A DNA stretch of 24,598 nucleotides, taken from Draconibacterium sp. (GTDB lineage Bacteria > Bacteroidota > Bacteroidia > Bacteroidales > Prolixibacteraceae). Position 1 is the first letter of the stretch. Every line of letters begins with the position of its first letter. This document shows, piece by piece, positions 17,831 through 24,598 of the stretch. The notes under the pieces are model-generated. The model made no database searches. It was not told where the DNA came from and saw nothing but the letters and a program-made list of their open reading frames with translations. A program made the translations under genes and the position numbers. The stretch is from the NCBI GenBank assembly GCA_016705335.1, contig JADIYN010000054.1, forward strand, positions 1 through 24,598. The letters run 5' to 3'.

Positions 17831-17890
17831 TGCCACTGATTCGCAAAGTTTAAACTTGAGTTTTACTTTTAAATCTGTGAATCAGTGGCA
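17831..17890. repeat. Long hairpin repeat (tgccactgattc...gaatcagtggca) between convergent genes
   Basis: Left arm TGCCACTGATTCGCA (17831-17845) pairs with right arm TGTGAATCAGTGGCA (17876-17890) over 15 positions with one G-U pair; A/T-rich inner arms extend it partly. It follows an A8 run and the glmM stop (17821) and precedes the stop of the minus-strand gene (17914). Sequences of the form ccactgattcacagatt are, as I recall, very common dispersed intergenic hairpins in Bacteroidota and other environmental bacteria. It probably ends both transcripts. Confidence 0.75.
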
Positions 17891-17913
17891 TTAATTTCTT
17901 GTAATTCTTCAAC

Positions 17914-20315
17914 TTATTTTCTTGGTATCGAAACCGAAATTAAACTGGTGCCCAAACATATTTTGCCGGTTTTGCTGATGCCTTCAACAAAAATATGGTA
18001 GCGGGCAAGATCGTCGGCTGTGAAAAACTCAATTTTTGCTTCGCCGTTTTCAACAACAACATTAGGGTTCCACAGTAAAGTAGGGCGTTTATCGGGGCGG
18101 GCATCATTTATGTTTTCGCTCCCGTATTTAGGCGAATAAAATTCCCGGGGTTGCTGAAAACCAACAACCGACGGCGTAATTCGGCCATGAATAATTCTTT
18201 TCCAGTTATTTTCCCATTCTCCTTTCCCCATTTTTGTGAGTACTGCAATAACTCCGTCAGCTCCACGCGATCCATAAATTGAAGATGAATATCCCGATTT
18301 TAAAATCTCTATTTTATCGATATCACCCATCGGAATGTTTGTCATATCAGACCAATCAGTGTCGATGCCATCTACAATCAGCAACGGATTTCGCACAGCA
18401 CCCCTGATCCTCACTTCTTCTCCGGTTACTATTACTCCAGCCACTCGTCCCTGCAAATAATCAAGAATATTAAAATACCTGTCGATATCTTCCTCCAATA
18501 CAACAAGAGAAATATCAGGATCGCCATAAAGTCTGAAATGCCCGTCACCTGTTACTTTGTTTCCAATTGCCTGTACTTCATCCAAAAGAATTCCTGATTT
18601 GACCTGATATTCAGTTTCAGCAATCTGCCGGTAATAATTCTGGCGATAAAACTTCATCGGAATACTGATATTGGCACTACAGTTTTTCAGGTCTTCAGCA
18701 GAAAAAATCGAATCTATTTTGTATTGTGATTCTAAAAAAATATCATTCCGCTTGTTTCCTGTTTTTGTTTCGGCATTTATCATTATCAATGCTTTATCTT
18801 TTAAATAGAGCTTATCGAAGCCAAAATTCCCGAACTGGTCTGTCCTGGTTTCTTCGAAAAGAAAACTGCCCGAAAACGGACCAATTACCACTTTCCCGTC
18901 TTCAACCGGTTTTCCACCCCACTGTTTTACAACATTTCCTTTTATCGAAAGTCCATAATCGGCCCAGCCTGGTAATTCAGCGCCACGAAATTTTTCCAGA
19001 TCGTTCCAGTAATAACTTCTCCAGCCGTTCACCATCATGGCCAGATCGAGCTTTTCTTCAGCTGAAATATTGCCTTCATCAATAAAAAAGGAAGCCGGTG
19101 ATTCAATCGCACCTTTCAACTCCGAGTCGAGTAATAAATAACTTTCTATGGTTTGGTTATTTCCGGTTGAACTGAAATAATCTTCATGGACAACAGAAAC
19201 CGACAGATTTGAAACAATTGTATCAGTAGGCGGAAGCAATGAATAAACATTCATTTTTACCTTTTCGCGGGTTTTAAAATCTTCTTTATTTATTTCCAAC
19301 CGAATTGCATTGTCGTCCCTGTTTTTAACAAAAACCAATCGTTCGGCAACTGTATTATTTTGCTCGTCGAGCACTGTAATTTTCGATATTCCCAACGGAA
19401 ACAAACCTTTGAATAAACGTTGTGCATCCTGAAATTCCTTCATCGTAATTTGTGAATAGAAAAGCTCAATTCCCTTATGTGATGCGCGGATTATGTAGTT
19501 TTGCGGAACAGTTATTTTAAGGTTGCGGGTTAAGGTAAACAACAGGTAATTTCCATCGGGTTTGTAATGCAGGGAAATTCCATCGGGTTTCGCCTTTTCG
19601 AACTGATAATTAAAACCGGGGTAGTCGTCAATCATTGCAAAATAATTTTTCCCTTCCTGCGGCATCATTATAAATTTACCCATTCCTTTGTAATTGGTTC
19701 TAAACGAAACCACCTCTTCTCCTGTTTCATCCACTATTTTTCCTTTCACCGAAATCCCTTTCCTTTTTCGTCGATGGCTTTAAAAGCTATATGATTGATC
19801 GCATTCAATACAAAAGTTCCACCTTCGGGCAAAAAAGCAACATCAATATTTACAGGCTTTAAATCAGCATCATCATTTGTAATTTCCATTGAATTTTTCG
19901 ATCCTGACATCCCAATCTTTTTGTGAAACAAACTCTTTTCACCAAAATTTTCGAGGTATTTTGTAAATGCCCGAATGGTATATGTTCCGTCGTCAATTTC
20001 AAGAGGCAATTGAAAATCGCCCATTGCAGTTCCGTTTTTTGATAATAATAACCTGCTGGTAATCAGTTTTCCCGAATCAGAAATAAGTTGAACATAAATA
20101 TTTTTGTAGCCCGAAATCAATTTGTTGTTAATTCCGCTAACCAGGTACGATTTAAACCAGATATCGTCGCCCGGAGCAAACAATTCGCGGTCGATGTGTA
20201 GATAAACTTTTTCGTATATTATTGAATTTGAAGTGTCAATCGAATCGTTTTCAAAAGCTAAACAAACCTCTGAAATAAAAAGATTAAATATTATTATAAA
20301 ATGAAATCGTTTCAT
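17914..20315 (-). CDS. Secreted MG2 / TonB-plug domain protein without a beta-barrel, one frameshift
   Basis: About 800 residues when rejoined. Signal peptide MKRFHFIIIFNLF...CLA, then a macroglobulin-like MG2 domain (YEKVYLHIDRELFAPGDDIW ... GDFQLPLEIDDGTYTIRAFT), further beta-sandwich domains, and near the C-terminus a TonB-receptor plug-like domain (LQGRVAGV ... NPLLIVDGID ... DIDKIEILKSGYSSSIYGSRGADGVIAVLT), with no 22-strand barrel after it. Such proteins are common in Bacteroidota; their role is unknown, perhaps in envelope protein complexes. The start is ATG 20313-20315, not the TTG two codons upstream. The frame breaks near 19752-19763: the first part ends GKGFR-stop, while one more base gives GKGISVKGKIVDETGEE. 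The pieces overlap as GTGA, but the domain layout argues for one protein. It follows a lipoprotein gene 103 bases upstream. Confidence 0.75.
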
Positions 20316-20381
20316 TATCAAATATTTTGACCGTTTTACGGTAAATATACAAAATACTGTGTTTCAATTGAAACGATTTCA
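20302..20381. promoter_or_regulatory. Inverted pair of TGAAA-N3-TTTCA sites flanking the start of the MG2/plug gene
   Basis: TGAAATCGTTTCA (20302-20314) and its exact reverse complement TGAAACGATTTCA (20369-20381) lie 67 bases apart. Each is itself a dyad with 5-bp arms. The first covers the ATG and codons 2-5; the second overlaps a 14-bp perfect palindrome GTTTCAATTGAAAC (20361-20374). The half-sites TTTCA and TGAAA therefore alternate. The arrangement looks like a paired operator for a dimeric repressor; which one is unknown. Confidence 0.4.
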
Positions 20382-20418
20382 GAGGGAAAAGTAAAAGTCA
20401 GATTAGCAATACAAATTA

Positions 20419-20985
20419 TTAAAGTGCATTGGCTTCAATAAGTACAGGTATTTTAATTTTCATTACTGATTGAATATCATAACTAGCTTCACCTGTAACT
20501 ACAAATTTAAATCTACCTGTTTTGTTTTGCTTAAGCAGAATAATAAATTGGTTTACCCATTCTTTATCTGTAATTTCTATAATTCCATTTACAGCAGTCA
20601 ATTCGGTTGTGACATTAAATCCGGTTGTTCCTGCATTTGGATCAACACCATACATTAATTTGCAAGTCGAAATTTTACCGTCGGTTGGAACATCAATTAT
20701 CTGTATTTTGCTTATTCCACTTACAATAATATCATCGATTTTATTAACATAATCAGCAATATCTTCATTGTCAGATAACGAAAAAGTTGCATTTCCACCA
20801 AACTGATATGCAGTAGTTGATAAATTGCCGGATTTAGCCACCAGTGCTGACTGACCAGTGCTTTCAACCGGAATTTCGAAACTCAAATCTGTTTCAATAT
20901 CTACAGCCGTGGCGTCCTTTATTTTATCGCACGAAACAGAAAATGCAAACACAGCTATTAGCATTAAATAGAGGTAATTTTTCAT
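20419..20985 (-). CDS. Small lipoprotein of unknown function
   Basis: 188 residues. Starts at ATG 20983-20985 with a lipoprotein signal (MKNYLYLMLIAVFAFSVSC, lipid cysteine 19) followed by DKIKDATAVDIETD. The mature part is beta-rich and acidic, with alternating hydrophobic residues (DLSFEIPVES, GGNATFSLSDNEDIADYVNKI, MKIKIPVLIEANAL). I do not recognise a family. An in-frame upstream start would add 23 hydrophobic residues and bury the signal, so it was rejected. It lies 103 bases upstream of the MG2/plug gene on the same strand, so the two may be co-expressed and both sit in the envelope. Confidence 0.75.
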   Translation of the reverse strand: MKNYLYLMLIAVFAFSVSCDKIKDATAVDIETDLSFEIPVESTGQSALVAKSGNLSTTAYQFGGNATFSLSDNEDIADYVNKIDDIIVSGISKIQIIDVPTDGKISTCKLMYGVDPNAGTTGFNVTTELTAVNGIIEITDKEWVNQFIILLKQNKTGRFKFVVTGEASYDIQSVMKIKIPVLIEANAL

Positions 20986-21105
20986 GATAATTAATTTTAT
21001 AAATGTGTAGGTTTTGTAAATCAACGCTGAAAATACAAAAAAAGTTATTAACAATTTCGAATATGTTTGTTTTTTTTTAGTTTAATCTATTCAATTTGAA
21101 AATGT

Positions 21106-21113
21106 TAAATTTG
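21106..21113 (+). promoter_or_regulatory. -7 box (TAAATTTG) before the barrel-lipoprotein/GH2 pair
   Basis: A perfect TAnnTTTG 15 bases before the ATG at 21129. This would give a very short leader. A second TTTG (21095-21098) is too close to serve as -33. Moderate to weak support. Confidence 0.35.
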
Positions 21114-21128
21114 AAAAAACGATTTAAA

Positions 21129-22732
21129 ATGAAACAAATTCTACTTTTTGCCAGCCTGCTTTTCATATTTATTTCCTGTAAAAAACAAGTTTTATTTAAT
21201 CCTGAAATTATTTCCCGGGCAACTGAAAACGGGAAGCAATCAAACGAAGGTTTTGTGCGCAGTTTAAAATTTGTTGACGGTTGGTTAACCAAAACCGACA
21301 GCGCAAGCGGTTTGATACCAACAAATCTGACGAGCGCTTCAGATGTTTGGGAGCCTCATAATTCGGCAGCCGATAACTATGCGTTTATGGTTCTAACTGC
21401 TTACTTGCTCGATAAAAATTTGTACAACGGAGATATGCTTGAAATGCTTAAAACCGAAAGGAATTGACTTCCCGCGTAAAAACATTGCCTGATGTTTACT
21501 CTTTTTCAAAACAGAATTTCAGGTTGGATGAAATCAAAATGAGCCAGATAATTTTTGGAACTTCAGAATATATAAAAGATGGTTTAATACCAATAACCGA
21601 ATATATTGGAAAATCGCCGTGGCAGGAAAGGATGATGGAAATGCTCGATGATTTGCAGGAATATGCGGGAAATCCAAAAGATCTGGAAATGCTTTTCAAA
21701 GACAGACAGGCATCAATTGAAGAAGTTAACGGAGAAATGTTGCAAACACTTTCGCGCATTTACTGGATGACCGGCGATAAAAAATATTTGGATTGGGCTG
21801 TTAAAATCGGGGATTATTATTTGCTTGGCGACCGTGATCTTTCTCAAATCGATTATCTACGGATTCGCGATCATGGTTGTGAAATTATTGGCGGATTAAG
21901 TGAATTATATGTTACGTTGCATTTTGCAAATCCTGAGAAAAAGGAACTTTATAAAGAACCCTGGTATAAAATATTAGATCGGGTGCTCGAAGTTGGCAGA
22001 AATGATGACGGTTTGTTTTACAATGCCATCAATCCAAAAACGGGCGAAATAGTTGATGAAAAAATAGTTGACAACTGGGGCTATGTTTTCGATGCATATT
22101 ATTCGATTTGGCTTGTCGATAAAAAAGCAGAATACCGAGATGCAGTTTTAAACGGGTTTAAAACCCTGAATGAAAAATACAGAAATTATGCATGGGAAGG
22201 TACAAGCCACGACGGATACGCCGATGCTTTGGAAAGTGGTATTAATTTATACAACCGCGAACCTGTTGCTGAATTAAAAAGATGGATAGACAGTGAAATG
22301 CAGGTAATGTTTGCCATGCAGCAACCCGATGGAATAATTGGCGGCTGGCACGGCGATGGGAATTTTGCCCGTACCGCAATCATGTACAGCCTTTGGAAAT
22401 CTCAGGGAGCAACTATTCAACCCTGGCGGAGTGATGTAATTCTGGGCGCTGAGAAAAACGGTAACGAAACGTATTTCGTTTTGACTGCTGAAAAAGATTG
22501 GGAAGGAAAACTCATTTTCGACGCGCAACGCCATAAAACCATTTTGAATCTGCCAATTGATTATCCGCGAATTAACCAGTTTCCTGAATGGTTTACCGCA
22601 AATGACGGAGAGGAATATTCTGTTGTTTCATCGCAAAAAGAAATTACCGGGAAATACGCTGGGAAACAGTTATTGGAGGGGATTTCAGTGAAATTGAAAG
22701 CAGAAGAGCAAATCATACTTTCAGTAAAATAA
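21129..22732 (+). CDS. Lipoprotein with probable (alpha/alpha)6-barrel (six-hairpin glycosidase-like), one frameshift
   Basis: About 534 residues when rejoined. Lipoprotein signal MKQILLFASLLFIFISC (cysteine 17). The rest is helical with repeating aromatic hairpins: DNYAFMVLTAYLL, LSRIYWMTGDKKYLDWAVKI, DHGCEIIGGLSELYVTLHF, DNWGYVFDAYYSIWLVDKK, HDGYADALESGINLYNR, DGIIGGWHGDGNFARTAIMY. This is typical of the six-hairpin glycosidase superfamily (lyases, unsaturated glycuronyl hydrolases and relatives), followed by a small beta C-terminus. I cannot give the exact family or substrate. The frame breaks at 21462-21463: as read it ends KTERN-stop; with one more A it reads KTERKLTSRVKTLPDVYS. ATG 21129 is preferred over the upstream in-frame starts because it opens the signal peptide. 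The next gene, a GH2, starts 64 bases later, so the pair is probably a glycan-degradation operon. Confidence 0.7.
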
Positions 22733-22796
22733 TTGGAAAAATAAATGTTCGTTTTTACTATTTTTAGCGAAACCAAAAACTAAAAGAAATTATCAA

Positions 22797-24598
22797 ATGA
22801 AACCAAAAATCCTGCTGCCGTTTTTCATTTTCCTGCTTTTTATCTCTTGCGAAAAACAAAATAACACCCTCGATCTTTCCGGTGAATGGCAATTTCAAAT
22901 GGATCCTGAAGATGTTGGAATAAATGAAAAATGGTTTGAAACCAACCTTTCCGAATCGGTTAAATTACCAGGTTCGATGGTGGAAAACGGTAAAGGTTTT
23001 GATATAACATTGGATACAAAATGGACAGGCGGTGTTCGAAACCCGGAATGGTACAAAGATCCAAACTACGCTCCATATCATGATTCTCTGAATATTCGTT
23101 TTCCATATTGGTTGCAGCCACTCAAAAAATATAACGGTGCTGCATGGTATAAAAAAACAATAAATATTCCTGAAAATTGGGCTGAAAAAACCGTGCAGTT
23201 GAATCTGGAACGGGTTCACTGGGAATCAAAAGTCTGGATAAACAGCCAGGAAATTGGGATGCAAAACAGTCTGGCTACACCGCACAGATTTAATATCTCT
23301 TCGTTTTTAAAACCTGGCGAAAATACAATCACAATTTGTGTTGATAACCGCACAAAAACTGTAGATGTGGGGCATGATTCGCACAGCATTTCAGACCATA
23401 CACAATCGAACTGGAACGGCATTGTTGGTGATATCTCACTTCAGGAAAAGGGTAAAATTTATTTCGAAAATGTTGAAGTTTTTCCTGATGTTAAAAATAA
23501 AACCGTAGAAATCCGTGCAACAGTTTTCAATTCTGAAACAGAGGAAAAACCAATAAAAATTCCGGTTTATGCCAAACTTAAAAATTCAAAGAATAGTACA
23601 AAAGCAAAAACATTCAAATTTACAGTCTCTCCTGGCGAAAACATTGTTAAAATGAATTACCCGCTTGGCGAAAACGTGGAGCTTTGGGATGAGTATAATC
23701 CAAATGTTTATCAACTTTCATTACGCCTAAAATCAAATGGGATTTCTGATTTTCATTCTGTTGATTTTGGTTTGCGCGATTTCAAAGTTGATGGAAGTCG
23801 ATTTGCAATTAACGGTCGTCCAGTGTTTTTACGTGGAACTTTAGAGTGCGCCATTTTCCCATTAACAGGTTATCCTCCAACTAAAAATGCAGGGTGGGTA
23901 AAAGTTTTTTCTGCCGTAAAAGCACACGGTTTAAATCACGTCAGGTTTCATTCGTGGTGCCCGCCCGATGCGGCTTTTCGGGTAGCCGACAGCATGGGTG
24001 TTTATCTTCAGATTGAATGTTCATCATGGGCAAACAGCACAACACGATTAGGAAGTGGTGAACCAATCGATAAATACATTTGGGACGAAAGTAAACGTAT
24101 TGTACAAGAATATGGGAATCACCCTTCTTTTGTAATGATGGCATATGGAAACGAACCGGGTGGACCAAAATACAGCGAGTTTTTAACCAAATTTGTTTCG
24201 CAGTGGAAAGAAACGGACCCACGCAGGGTTTATACCGGCGGAGCAGGCTGGCCAATACTTTCAGTTAATGATTACCACGATATTCCACAACCCCGGATTC
24301 AAGGCTGGGGTGAAGAGTTGCGCAGTATAATCAACGCCGAATCACCAAAAACCGATTTCGATTGGAGAAATAAAACTCCGGGAGACGGGATTCCGGTAGT
24401 AAGTCATAGAAATCGGGCAATGGTGTGCTTTACCCAAATTTCAAAGTTAAAAATATACAGGAGTTTTAAAGGCCAAAAACTTTGAAATTTTTCAGGAAAG
24501 TCTGAACACCCACCACATGGGAGAATTGGCCGACAGTTTTTTACTGGCATCCGGCAAATTACAGACACTTTGTTATAAAGCCGATATTGAAGCAGCAC
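22797..24598 (+). CDS. GH2-family lipoprotein glycosidase, 3' end outside the window, three indels near the nucleophile
   Basis: Lipoprotein signal (FLLFISC, cysteine 18), an N-terminal sugar-binding jelly roll (LSGEWQFQMD; WESKVWINSQEIG; FNISSFLKPGENTITI), an immunoglobulin-like domain (DEYNPNVYQLSLRL) and a TIM barrel (INGRPVFLRGTLE; HGLNHVRFHSWCPP). The acid/base Glu is E453 in MMAYGNEPGG. The frame is lost at 24408: an extra A follows VVSH, so HEIGQW becomes HRNR. With that A removed, one T removed from 24429-24431 and one A added to 24449-24453, it reads SHEIGQWCAYPNFKVKKYTG and continues open to the window end. Glu 538 (24409-24411) is then the expected nucleophile. Substrate unknown: relatives act on beta-galactosides, glucuronides or uronic-acid-containing glycans. 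Confidence 0.8.

Noticed and set aside
19746..19749. GTGA overlap suggesting two translationally coupled genes
   Set aside because: The second piece would start in the middle of a domain, lacks a signal peptide, and one added base gives a continuous GKGISVKGKIVDE sequence; one secreted protein is simpler.
1..24598. tRNA, rRNA, CRISPR arrays, IS elements or phage genes
   Set aside because: No cloverleaf, array-like spaced repeats, transposase motifs or phage proteins were seen on either strand.

Overview
The window looks like a chromosomal piece of a marine or environmental Bacteroidota, probably near Marinilabiliales/Prolixibacteraceae (that rank is a guess). The reasons are TAnnTTTG-type -7 promoter boxes, leaders without Shine-Dalgarno sites, many lipoproteins with N-terminal signals, LacZ-type and other GH2 enzymes, a barrel-less MG2/TonB-plug protein, a DUF5107-TPR protein and a cysteate-synthase-like enzyme. 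No plasmid, phage, IS or CRISPR signal was seen.

Layout: the end of an unknown + gene (2-70); a convergent repeat-rich spacer; a LacZ-type lipoprotein beta-galactosidase (minus, one frameshift); a minus-strand pair of a seven-helix membrane protein followed by a cysteate-synthase-like PLP enzyme; an A+T-rich plus-strand island (about 5.5-9.0 kb) with a hexapeptide acyltransferase and two tandem paralogous sugar-transfer ATP-grasp enzymes; a damaged DUF5107-TPR gene; metK behind a promoter and a SAM-II riboswitch; a DUF2007-like/UspA tandem protein; a broken NAD-dependent epimerase (minus) divergent from a phosphoglucosamine-mutase-type gene (plus); a minus-strand pair of a lipoprotein and an MG2/TonB-plug protein; and a plus-strand pair of an (alpha/alpha)6-barrel-like lipoprotein and a GH2 lipoprotein running off the window.

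How the genes fit together: the two ends (beta-galactosidase; barrel lipoprotein + GH2) are glycan-degrading and periplasmic or surface-attached. The middle carries surface polysaccharide modification (acyltransferase + ATP-grasp), a likely sulfonolipid precursor step (cysteate) and housekeeping SAM and amino-sugar metabolism. The best-supported regulatory element is the SAM-II pseudoknot riboswitch before metK, with its promoter placed so that transcription starts just before the aptamer and with a possible competing helix downstream.

An important caveat: seven genes are interrupted, mostly by single-base indels in short homopolymers, including the normally essential glmM-type gene. Each can be rejoined into a full-length family member by adding or removing one base. 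I read most of these as sequencing or assembly errors. The epimerase (indel plus in-frame TAG) and the DUF5107 gene (two indels, an apparent internal deletion and a G12 run) are the ones where real decay is possible.
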